Shown here piece after piece: positions 1-10,924 of a DNA stretch of 64,000 nt. This stretch comes from Phoronis australis (Eukaryota > Phoronida > Phoronidae): positions 77,995 to 141,994 of the forward strand of contig NMRA01000441.1 in NCBI GenBank assembly GCA_002633005.1, in the 5' to 3' direction. The notes under the pieces were generated by a model. The model did not search any database, was not told the origin of the DNA, and saw nothing but the letters and a program-made list of their open reading frames with translations. The stretch's first letter is position 1. Each line of letters opens with the position of its first letter. The position numbers were made by a program, and so were the translations under genes.

Positions 1-1320
1 TACAATTTCCAGTGGTGACGAATCATTTACACTATACTATACTATACTATAGAGTTCCTGAGCAATATGGCTACTCCTGGTTACTTGTCCCACTTGGATG
101 GTTTTAATGACACTGAGGGCAGACCTCTGAAAGTAGCAACCTGATTTTGAGTACTGCAAGAGCAAGACCTAATTATGCCGAAAAGTTCTCATCATACAAA
201 CATGGCTACCATGTGAATTGACTTGGGAGGGGCATCTGGAGACAACGAACAGTGTATAGCTATCATGTATGCTAACTAGTAAGATCAGGGTCTCTTGAGA
301 TCTGCAAGGTATCATTAGTGAGCCAGAATATTACCATTTGAAACAAAGTTCATTGTGACTGTAGTACAGTGCTAAATATTGCCATTCTACCTTTATTACG
401 CCGATTTAAAAGTTGTGGATTTTAGTGTTAATTATGAAAAATGACACAAATGGGGCCAATTTCTTTTTGTCCCAGATTCTTAAATCAGATGTTCTCCTTC
501 TACAAGGTTTGCATACATGTTGAATCAAGTTATAATCGGAATTGGTTTTTCACTCATTTTAACACCAGCAATAAACCAGACTTTTTGATTTGAGTAACAT
601 GCCAAGAATTGTATGATGACACTTGGCCTACCTCAAAATCCAGCGCTACATGTTGGTTTGGTAATTGGCCATTGTGTTGCATATCCCGCAGAATTAATGA
701 GGCACAGAACAACGCGCGAGCTCTGGGCAACATTCGGTTAAAATTACCAGGCTAAATGTCCCATTTCTTGTCCGATTTTAAAAATTCAAAAACCAAATGT
801 CTACTTTTCATGAATGATTTAAATATGCTATTTAAACACTTTCAAATCGAAAATTAAAAAAAAATTGTCACCCCCATTGTGTTTATGATGGGTTTGATTA
901 TTTAGGAACCATAACATCAGCAGCTTGAGGCAATTAAATTAACCACAACAGCATGAGGTCTCTGATCCGAACCTGCAATTACTGAGGTAGGCAAACCGGT
1001 CAAGTTGCCCAATCTTGACCAGTTTGGGTGTCAAGGTAGGATTGTTGTCATGAAAATTTGCTTCAGAGTCAGGTGAAACTAGCTGCCATCATCTCCCCAA
1101 ACTTCCACAAGTGCACACTTTTCAAGTCAACGGAAAATTAAATTTTAAATTTTATTTGTTACAAAATGCAGAATATAGTGCAAGAAAGTGATGGTTATTA
1201 AAATTGTTTTCACTTAAACTCTGTATAAAACAGGCACAGGTGGTTGACCCTCAGATTTTATACATGCAATCCCACTGGTTTTTAGTTCTACATGTTGATA
1301 TAAGTTTCACGATTAGGTGA
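1..1320. other. Non-coding, nothing recognised
   Basis: AT-rich sequence with no ORF of note, exon signature or clear repeat. Confidence 0.5.
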
Positions 1321-1343
1321 AGCGCAGAACTACCCAGGCAGTT

Positions 1344-1404
1344 AGACAATGACCATCATCTGTGCTTTCGAAGCTGGGACCAGCAGAGACGATGGTCATT
1401 GCCT
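1344..1404. mobile_element. 61-bp imperfect palindrome inserted in a dispersed repeat
   Basis: Arms 1344-1366 and 1382-1404 pair at 20 of 23 positions around a 15-base centre. It interrupts a copy (minus orientation) of the dispersed repeat also seen at 38.2 kb, between CCAGGCAG (1334-1341) and CCAGGCGG (1407-1414), which look like an 8-bp target duplication. Confidence 0.55.
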
Positions 1405-3367
1405 ATCCAGGCGGTGTGAAATTTCAAGGTCTATGTGAGGTTAACGCACTCCGGTAGGTTCTGTGATGATCGACTCTAACATTCTCACAGCAAGCTGGCT
1501 GCGGGCTAGTCTGGAGCATTGTCTGAGGAGCTGGTGGGGCTTTCACTTTCGATTTACTCGCCGAGAGGCAAGTGTCGTTGGACACTGTTGGGTTAGTTAA
1601 TACTTGCAGAAGTGGGCTGATGAATCTGCTACTGACTACTGTACACAGTAATACTTTGTAAACAGCCCGTAGCCACGGGGGTCGGAGGGTTCAATCGAAC
1701 CCCCCCCCCCTCCCCGGAAAAGGTCCAGCCCCAGCCGTTAAAGCTAGGATACAGATGCACGACAAGTGCTGCGAAGATGCTATCGTCCCCGAGTCGCAAA
1801 GAATTGGTGCGTGCGCGTGAGCGGCGTGTCGTGAGCGTACTGCTTTCAAAACGGCAGTTCTTTTTTTACAAAAGGCTGAGAATCACGCAAGGAAAATGAC
1901 GTTTAATCTCAGTTAATTAGATCGTTTTTTCACTTAAATGCCCGTAAATTAAGGTAAAGATGAGCATCCCAGCCCCAGACGCACCTCGACGGTCGTATGG
2001 TTTCACGACGAGGTGACGACTAGCAGAAATACCCGTCATGGTCATCAAGCGTAGGGGACTGAGTCGACTGAGAGCAGAGAGGGGCTCTAGTTTTTATGTT
2101 CTTACCAGTCGCTGTGCAACTTTTGTAACACCGTCAAAACACTCTATTGAAGGTGCAAACTTTTCTTGCAGATCACACATAAAAAATACGACCTTGGTCG
2201 GATCAATGTCCCCAAGTTTCGCCATGCCGATTCACAAATTTCACTTCTCGAAGAAACTTCAGCGACATCTATTGAACAATCCGTCGGTTGTGCGTGTGCT
2301 GTGCGTAAACTTGGAATCCTGTGTGACGGGAGCGCCGTCTATTGATGGAGTCGTGAGTGAGGACGAGTCGTCAGTTTAGTTCCAGAATCTCAGTGTGTTA
2401 TTATATTTTAAAGGGGTGTAAGATGGTCAATTCCTTATATGGAACTTCCGATGATGAAATTTTTAGTTCTATTCTGATTGGTTTTCACATTTATCTTGAG
2501 ACCCCTATTTTAGTGTAATTTGGAACATTCGCGGTGCGAATAAGCCTATAAAAATGTGCCGGGGCCCCTCGCACTAAAACTTCGGATTCTGCCGGGTCTC
2601 AACTCTATCTGCAAGGAATCCCAACCATGCAAACTAACTGCTTGGGCCTTTTAAATTTGGACTTTGACATTTTTTAGAGAATTCTTCTTGTTTGTAAATT
2701 CTTTGGGTTATATGTTAATGATGCGATGCCGACGGAAGTTAGCGAGTTGGAAGTTTGTAGATTTGTGTTTCATATTTATTGCATAATAAAACTCAGTATA
2801 TTTATCTTCTTCTCTCTTGTTTCACTATCTATAAGTTGTCACCATGGTTCTCTCGTATGCGATTCGAACGAGTGAAAAAGTACACAACGCTGCAAATATT
2901 TTTATCGGCTACGAATAGTCGACATTTTAGAATCATGGGTGCAGGTCGTTCCACCGATTCCCGTTACACCAGCTTAATCTCAATATTAAGCGGAAGTAAG
3001 TGTTGCGTGAACTTGGAATTGAATATTTCTTAAGGCAAAAAGGTGACATTTTTGTTCGGTGAGAAGAATTTTTGTAATTATTGGAATCGCGATAAACCAT
3101 TTCCTCCTTTACCGTAACCTGTGTACCTGAACCGGAGGAATATGCCTTGTGTGAATGGCTCATGGAAATGATTATTGTGAATGAAACTGATTGCCCGTAG
3201 TTGAAAAGATTGGTTAAAATTGACATTATTTTATTCAAATGTAACTTGATTAAGTGCAGTGCAAATTTTTATGAACATGAACGTGATTATTTGAGTGAAC
3301 TTGTCAAGTTGCCTCGCGTATTCCAAGATCACCGCAACACTCACTTCTGCTAATCTTGCTTAATCAG

Positions 3368-3404
3368 GATTCCAAGTTCACGTACAGCACGTGAACTTGG
3401 AATC
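3368..3404. repeat. Perfect 15-bp hairpin
   Basis: GATTCCAAGTTCACG (3368-3382) and its exact complement (3390-3404) flank a 7-base loop. Variants of the arm recur at 2304-2324 and near 3003-3018, so the arm is a small repeated motif. Confidence 0.7.
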
Positions 3405-5142
3405 TTGACTGACTTTGGAATAAATTTTTAACCCGATTCACGCATTACGGCGTTTTCCCGTTCATCCCAACTTATTAGATTCTCTAGGCCAACTACAAGT
3501 TGGGAAGATGACCTCTGTAACCTACCCAACCACACGACTGATGACTCCATTCTGGCCTTATGGCTGGAGGGCCAGCTCTTTTTTGTTTGATGAATTGCTG
3601 TAATCTCCAATAAGATCATAGCTGCTCTATAGTCTATGATAAGATCGTATCTAGCGCCTGACTGGGCTGTGCTGTTAAAAATAAAACTTAAGTTATAACA
3701 TATTTGAACATAGAAACCAATAGCATTTCTAAATTCCTCGTCAAATGCTGCTCGATCATGTTTAATTTTTGAATCCCCAATATCGCCCGACTAGTACTCA
3801 ACCGAATTACTACAATTTCCGAACGACCAATTCGCTCTGGGTTTGATCAGTGGCGGATTTAGGGGGGCCAAGGGGGTCATGCACCTCCCACCCCCCCCCC
3901 CCCTAGAATTCCCCTTTATACCATTTGGCAGTTCGGGCCGCTGACTAGCATATGCGCAGTGAACCTTTTAATCTTTTTAGAAAGTTTGGCCATCCATGAG
4001 ACGATGTAACTTATTGCAATTGCCTTATTCGAGTGGTGAAATTGACCTTCGTTCTGGGCCATCGCCGCGGTGAGTCTCGTCGATTGAATTCAGTGCTGAG
4101 TGATTAATTTAGTCCCCGCAACCGTATTAGGCAGTAATAATGGGTGGCACAGAAAAAGCCATCATACATGTACATAGTATGTTTCGTGTCCAAATATTTC
4201 AAGCTCGGTAATATACTGTAAAAGAAACGAGAGAAATGCTTTGATTAGAAACACTCTTAACAAACAGAAGTAACACCAGTTGCATTTTTGTCAGAACTGA
4301 ACTTCTGCTGTCAGAAAAAACGACAGAGAATTTTAATTTTTAGATTGCGTAAGCAGGGTAGAGTAAAATCAATGTCACCTCGGTTGCTGCACCAGTTTCC
4401 ATGCACTTCGATATCCCGGCCCGGCCATGCGGCACCATATACTTCTCGCAACTCTGCGAGTAGTTTTAAGTGGCATCCGCGGTAGTGGCGGACTGTCTCC
4501 GGTCTAGCTAAGCGTGATCGTAATCGGAGACAAATCGGAGAGTCAGGCGTTAAAGACTTGTTATGATGCCAAAATGACTATTTTTATATCTAAACACATG
4601 TATTTCGGATGAAAAACGTGAACATATGGTGCAACAGCATACTCCGGTCGTTAAATTTTACAATAGGCCTACAGCAGCCCCATCATCACGAACCCAATTT
4701 AGAGCCAAAAATCTTGAGATGGTGCACCAACCGAAGTCTACGACATCATGGACACAACGATTGTTGCTTTCGCCGTGTCTCCATCCTATTGGAATCAGCG
4801 ATGACTGGCCAATTTGGTGCAAAATACGTGGAAAAGTAACAACATATATATTTCATCTCGATCTTTTCGTATAAAGCAATAATCAAATTCATCTAAAATT
4901 CATATCAGAAACTGATTTTTCAAAATAAGTCTGCAACCCTTAGTCGCCGCAATTTTGAATATATAGACTTGATCAACCTTTCACAAAGATTGAAAATTAA
5001 ATAGCAACGCAACGTTGTGAGTATCCCGTAATATATTGAAACTATGAAATAAAATCTGGATTGCATGGAAGCATATACCGAATTAGAATGATTTGTATTC
5101 AATTCAACGTCAATCATAAAATATATTCCGATACGGGCTGTC

Positions 5143-5190
5143 CGGGAATTCGGCCCCAATCGGGATATTCTGATTTGGGCCGGATTCCCG
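5143..5190. repeat. Fold-back element with flanking direct repeats
   Basis: Arms 5143-5161 and 5172-5190 pair at 16 of 19 positions with a 10-base loop; GATACGGGC repeats on either side (about 5130 and 5189). Confidence 0.6.
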
Positions 5191-5239
5191 ATACGGGCCG
5201 GAACAGTAACGCGAAACGTCGAAGTGCACGCACTACAGA

Positions 5240-5490
5240 TATTCTAGCCAACTAGGTAGCTGTTTGAAGGCTATCGTCAGCGAGGTATCACACTGTTTTG
5301 AGCTCCGTTAGACCCCGAAATTTCGCACAACCCTGGCAGTTCTGCTCGTCATTTCGTCGTGAAACTTGTATCAACATGTAGAGCTAACGACCGGCGGGAG
5401 TGCACGCAAAGCATAACGGGGAGTCAACCGACACTCACCTTGCCCGAATTGCAGACGTTTAAGTGAAAAACAATCTAATATGTTGGGGGA
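5240..5490 (+). repeat. Dispersed repeat family R1, copy at 5.2 kb
   Basis: Shares GACCCCGAAATT, AGTTCTGCTCGTCA, GTGAAACTTGTATCAACATG and AGTGAAAAACAATCTAATA with 38.5-38.7 kb. Open frames here are incidental. Confidence 0.7.
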
Positions 5491-6396
5491 AATCTTCGAC
5501 ACTTTGTGTGTCACCTCCCCAATAGTTCGACAAAGGGACAATTTACGAGAAAGGAGAGGAGAAGTTACAGAACACAAATACAAATACTCGCCTGACATTA
5601 GCCTATGCCCGAAATTACACGATAGTGTCATGCTTTTTCACCTGAAAATAATGCATCTGAACGGATTTAAGTGAGACAATGCGCTAGTGGTGGTTTAGAA
5701 GGTGAGTGTACTCGTGGACGAGCACAGACGTCCTCAGCTTCTGATCGTCCCCAATACACTACATATAATACTGCAAGGTATGACCATGACTCGGGAATAG
5801 AAATTCCACGGGTGCTTCGATTCAGCCGTCCACATCAAAGACATAACTCAATAAATTTACACAAAACAGGGTTTCAACAAATAACTATGAGAAATTGTTC
5901 TTTCTTATAATACCATTCACGGTGTCCTGCTCCAACGAGCTCGCAAGAAATTCGCTGTCAAAGCACAAAAATGTTCCCAAAAAGCCCAAACACACTTCGC
6001 ACCTTGACGGTTCGAGGTCAAGGACGGTACGGAAATTATCGATGAATTAAGGATGGACGGCGTTACCGACATCGTGACTTTACGCGACAAACCCGCAAGA
6101 AGAGTATTGGCTACAACTTATCTATGCGTACATGTAGGTGTTCATCTTCGCCATCCCGAAGCATCCTAGTTCAACTTTTGTGGCGAGACTGTCATGGCCT
6201 TAAGTCATTTTTTCATTTTCAAGTGGATTAGTTTTGCACGACTTACCGTCTAGAATGGAGTAACCGCGCAGTTCAGCTGATTTCCCGACGAAAACATTAC
6301 GCACTTACTGAGATGGCCACGCTCTGCGCACGAGATGTTTTCACTTTTTGCTCACCATAACATTAGAATACGCATGAGCCACTTATATACAGTCCA

Positions 6397-6640
6397 GGGA
6401 CCCGTTCCAACAAAACTGACGTAGCTAAGACAATTCTAAAATTTTACTAAATTTTAAAATAACAGTTCCGTTTGTCTCAAAATCATTTCAAAAACGAGAT
6501 CTTAAGCCTGATTTAAGTGTTTGACGTAAGTTTTGTCTTAATTTGGATGAATTTACCAGATCTGGAAGTTTCAAAGTTTGGAAGACAAATCTTAAACTTA
6601 AGTCAAAAATGAACTTAAGTCAGTTTCTTGGAACCGGCCC
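6397..6640. mobile_element. 244-bp miniature TIR element, copy 1
   Basis: Ends GGGACCCGTTCCAACAAAAC and (complement of right end) GGGCCGGTTCCAAGAAACTG; interior rich in ACTTAAGTC/TTGTCTTA motifs. Related to the copy at 26876-27131. Target duplication unclear. Confidence 0.6.
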
Positions 6641-6659
6641 TATGTCTACTTCGGCTCTG

Positions 6660-6750
6660 AAGAGCTCATAGCCAATCAGCTAGCTATATGAAGACTATCG
6701 TCAAAATTATAATTATTATACAGCTTTGTACCAAGGCTAAAGGTCTTAGT
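6660..6750 (+). repeat. Dispersed repeat family R1, short copy
   Basis: Contains GCTAGCTATATGAAGACTAT followed by CAGCTTTGTACCAAGGCTAA, the two end motifs of the family, with most of the interior missing. Confidence 0.6.
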
Positions 6751-6949
6751 GCCCAGTTGCATGGAATAGTCACAAATAGACGCATCTACGCTCCCTAAAT
6801 CGTTTGCTTATTTGTGTCATTCTTTACTAACAGATGTAATCTTTTTCCACCATTTCATATTCATTGTTTGGTCCTCGTTGACTAATAACATTTTGTAAAA
6901 CTTACTTTAAACAGGTGATGTTTCACTGCTCCCCGTCAATCATCAGCTA

Positions 6950-8670
6950 GATGACGTCTTCACAGCATACTTCGGCCTTGGCCTTGAACACGCTCCAATG
7001 TCAGGCTTCCGAAGTTGACCAGGCATCGCTTTGACGGGGTTTCTGGCACTATTTTGTCTTCTGCCACCACAACCATGATGATGCTGACTCCGCTGTGGCT
7101 GCTACTAAATTCATCACAGTCTTCCTTGAATGGGTTGAAATCCTCAGCATCCTAGACATCCCCCTCATGCTTGATGCCACAAAACCTGTCGCTCCTACCT
7201 CAACCGGCAAACAGAAGCACATCCACACATTTCCCGATATCTTTCAAAGCTTTCATCCCCTGGTCTTCCTGCATCCTGGTTTCCCATGGCACAGTTAATT
7301 CCACCAGGACTATCACCTTCGTTGTGTCTGACCATAAAATAAAGTCAGGCCTTAAGGATGTCGACATTATATGGGTCTGGTATCTGCTTTGCTTCTCCAA
7401 ATCAACCTCCATGTACCAATCATTCGTCATAGATAACTTCAATCCTGTGTTACAGCCACCAGCCGTAAAATTGATAGACTTCTTCGCTAACTTGCGCTTG
7501 GTTCTTCTCACCAAGTCCAGTATGTGTGCAATCTGTTAGAGGACCTTGTTGTGCAGCCAAATGTGCTTCCCAGCTGCCAGGGAGACCTTAAAGCTGAATA
7601 GGACGTGTTGTAGAGACTCCACTTAGCCACAACGGATACATATATCGCCGTCCTCCTTTTTCCATAACTTTAAGCAGCTCCTCGTTGTTAGGGTGTCATC
7701 AACTGATCACAATAAAAACCTCAGCCTGCGCTGACTGCCAGGAACAATTAACTCTTCTGGTTTTTCCAACATCCATCTTGCTCCTACCGCTGATGATGTG
7801 GTGATTTTCATGTAATCAACAAATGCGCGGCACCGGAGGTGTGGACGTCTGCCTTGTGGAAGAGGTCCCCTGCACTCTTTGCTGGCTCGGTGAATAATGA
7901 GGCTCATAGCAAGAACAAATAAGCTGACTGAAATGGTGCACCCGGTCAAGATCCCTATCTCTAAACGCTTGAAATCTGTTGTGGACCTCTTCGTAGAAAA
8001 TCATTTCTGTTGAAATAGCTGTTGATGACCTTCTGAACTCCTTCTGGAATATGATAAGTCGCCATCGCCTTCCTTATCAATGAATGTGATGTGGAACAAT
8101 ACTCATTCTCTAAATCTAACCAAGTCCGACTTGCTTGCCTTGGCGTTACCGATAATGTATGTTAGAACAGCCTTATGCTCCAGGCATACAGACTGCCATG
8201 GTACACCACCTTTCTGTACTGTGAGATCGATATATCCATTTCCAAGGGCGTACTTGACAATTCTTGATGCAATCACTACGAAGAAAACTTTGCACTTCAT
8301 ATCAAGTAAAGAAATTGTTCTGTGGTCTTTAATAGCTTTTGCATCTTTGATCTTTGGAATGTACCAGCCCTCATCTTTGCCCCAGTGATCAGGAAGTTTT
8401 TTTGACTTCCAAACTCCTCTCAATAGCTTCCATAACCGCCTTAATAGGCCCAGGCACTTCTTGTTAACGATGTAACTCAACACAGAAGGACCTGGGAATG
8501 AACCGACCCAGGTCTTCATGCGTACACTCTTCACTTCAGAAAGCTTAATGTCTCCCACCTTAAACGGGACTTCAGTTGGATCTTTCTCATCTATTCCATC
8601 GAACTCCTCCAGATTGTCAAACAGCTTCGCGTCACTGTGGTAGTATTTTAGCTCGGCTTTGCTACATGGT
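6950..8670 (-). pseudogene. Decayed non-LTR retrotransposon (LINE), RT and C-terminal endonuclease-like region
   Basis: Minus-strand fragments in shifted frames. 8670-8103 reads GLLRRLWKLLRGVWKSKKLP, RTISLLDMKCKVFF and NGYIDLTVQKGGVPW, reverse transcriptase blocks of a LINE. 7949-7707 has RAFVDYMKITTSSAVGARW, in which the catalytic F.DD-type motif is altered to FVDY. 7514-7200 has STSLRPDFILW followed by VIVLVELTVPWE, which resembles the restriction-like endonuclease of R2-type LINEs (inferred). Stops and frameshifts separate the pieces, so it is dead. Homology fades near 6.95 kb. Confidence 0.75.
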
Positions 8671-10492
8671 AACCGCCCTTAGTTCAATGAAAATAAATAA
8701 GGACTTAGTCCTTAAGTTAGGGGCTATGCACTAATATTGAAAATTTAACGTAGAGTTAATTCTCGAATAGTATCAAAGCTAGAACATGCCTTAGTAATGT
8801 AACTAAAACAAGATCATAAGGTCACAAATACGCAGTAGATTTAAGAAATTCAATTTTGGGACTGTTTCATGCAACCGACGCGAGTACAAAGTTTTCCATT
8901 CAAATAAGGTTAGATTCCGCTGGAAGTGACTGAACGAGTTCCGTATATTTTGGGAGCTAAAATTCTGAGACGGGCGTTCATAAAAAACATAGAATTTGAA
9001 GGCAATATGGGCATTATCTTGGATGAATACGGTATAAATCTTATTGGTTTGAGGTATTAGATACTATTTTATTTTGCCTATTTCTGAGTGTTTAAAATGT
9101 CAAGCAAAACGACATTAATCTTAAAGGAGGGCAATAAACTGGTGGTGTCATTTTTGTTTAAAATACGGCGCTCGTTTTACTCTAGATAAATTTTCTAGAT
9201 AATTGTATTCCTAGAGTTCTAATTCATTATTCGTGCGTCACTCCGGAAGCGATGTTCGCGGCCCGAATCATTCACCGCCACCTTTTGTGTGTGCGGGATG
9301 ACTTCAAGGCATTTTAAATAAGACCCAGAGAAGGTCAAGTAACCGTAAATTTTGTAATAAGCTGGCGCAATCTATTACGCACTCGGATGTCAAACCGCAT
9401 TCATGTATGACGCCTGCATAAGTGATTAGGAAACTGGGAATATAATTAACTTGAAAAGTCATCTAGGATAGCTAGAAAGCACACTTCTCTGATCGGTTTG
9501 GAAACCTACAAGTGGTCTATAAACCCGAAGCATGTTGCCGATCTCCAGGAATTGAGAAGAGCCATTGAAATTGGGCTTGACTTGTCCAACTTGGGACTTC
9601 CGTCTTCAAATGCTCTCGAAGCATGAATAAACTCAAATAGCCGAGAAGGCGAGAACAATGTGAAGTTCTAACCCAAATTAAATAACATTTCTGATTGAGG
9701 TGATTCTATTCGAAAGACTACAGACACGTACAGATGCGACTTGAGTGAATTGGTAAAGCACTAAAACTTTTTGGCAAAATCTTATTCAGTATTTTTAAAC
9801 ACATAACAAAGAAAGCTGTCTACAGATATCTGTCAAATCATGGGTCTTTCATGCTTCTGGCAAATATTATAATAATTATTTTTCTAGTTTTTCGGAGTCC
9901 AACGGTTGTACCAGAAACAGAATATACGATGAAACCGTATGAGTGAACGAGAGAGTAGACTCAAACAAAACTTCACGAAAACAATATTGTTGGCTACAAA
10001 ATGTAGCGAGTGAGAGAGAGGAGAGTGAAAGTACACTTTTTATTCAGGAACACAAACTTTGGTACGATATATAAAATAAAAATAAAAAATCGTGACATAG
10101 TACATAAAATCACTCATTTTACCTTTTCAGTGCAACATTATGCTATAATAATGGTGTGCTGAGAACAGGGTTTTATACGTTACATGGAAATATGCTTTTA
10201 TGATAAAATCAATTACTGAATGGTTTGTAATATCTGACACGACTGTATGAAGCACAAAGAGAATTCAGTGTAGGGAACGCAGATAACAATTGCTTATCAT
10301 GATTAGGTTCGGTATAAAGTAGCGTGGACTGCATATCGCCTGGAGTGTAATAAAAACAATTAAAAATAATGTTGGTGGCAGCAACTATTAAAATAGAAAC
10401 ATAGAAAATATCACTTCATCTCCTGTTAATAACAAATAAAAATGAGGTAATTAAAAATATAGCCGATGAATTTAAGGAACGCAAATCGACTG
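8671..10492. other. Intergenic, nothing recognised
   Basis: Sequence between the LINE relic and the 3' end of the aminotransferase gene. No exon or repeat seen. Confidence 0.5.
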
Positions 10493-10498
10493 TTTATT
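10493..10498 (-). promoter_or_regulatory. Polyadenylation signal AATAAA for the aminotransferase gene
   Basis: AATAAA on the minus strand, about 190 bases after the stop codon at 10685. It is the first canonical signal after the terminal exon, giving a predicted 3' UTR of about 210 bases. Inferred from position and consensus. Confidence 0.5.
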
Positions 10499-10684
10499 GG
10501 GAACAGGTGGGCGTCAACTTGAAAATAATGGCGGATGCCGTCTTGCCGTCAACAAAACATGACGATCCTTAACTTAAAGGGATTGGAAGACAGAGAGGCC
10601 ACTCCATAGACCGCAACGACGCAATGTGCACCCTGTTTTGTGCACGATACTCAATACAAGAGTCGTCATATACTGGCATTACAT

Positions 10685-10924
10685 TTAATCATGAACTTCC
10701 TTGATGTCTACCAGCTCAAGAACGGAGTAACTGGGCTTCCTATAACTAAGGCTGCCGCGACGAGCTGTAAATGGAGGTTTCCGGTTCATGAAGGACAACT
10801 GTCGCTGGGTTGTTGGCTTGGTCCGCATAAGTCTTTTAGCATCATTTGGAGACATGAACCAGACGAGATTCTTGTAAATTGGCGGAACTGTTTTGCTGAA
10901 ATCGTCTTCAGACGTATCGCACTC
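10685..10924 (-). CDS. Aminotransferase terminal exon 13 (residues 540-618)
   Basis: Acceptor TATTTACAG, then 79 codons and TAA. Contains VPPIYKNLVWFMSPNDAKRL, resembling the family's C-terminal segment, followed by a basic tail ending SVLELVDIKEVHD. Confidence 0.85.
   Translation of the reverse strand, partial: ECDTSEDDFSKTVPPIYKNLVWFMSPNDAKRLMRTKPTTQRQLSFMNRKPPFTARRGSLSYRKPSYSVLELVDIKEVHD

Larger units (their letters stand above)
1441..5239. other. Non-coding apart from small inverted repeats
   Basis: Holds G/C-run remnants of miniature elements (1680-1730, 3850-3910) and the listed hairpins. The 113-codon frame at 2038-2379 has no family features and is not called. Confidence 0.5.

Noticed and set aside
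1670..1730. tRNA-like GGTTCAATCGAACC
   Set aside because: No acceptor or anticodon arms fit around it; it is a G/C-run remnant of a miniature element. No convincing tRNA or rRNA was seen in the window.
2038..2379. 113-codon plus-strand frame
   Set aside because: No recognisable domain, splice signals or conservation cue; includes part of a repeated hairpin motif.
8080..8388. Plus-strand frame of 102 codons
   Set aside because: Antisense of the LINE reverse transcriptase relic.
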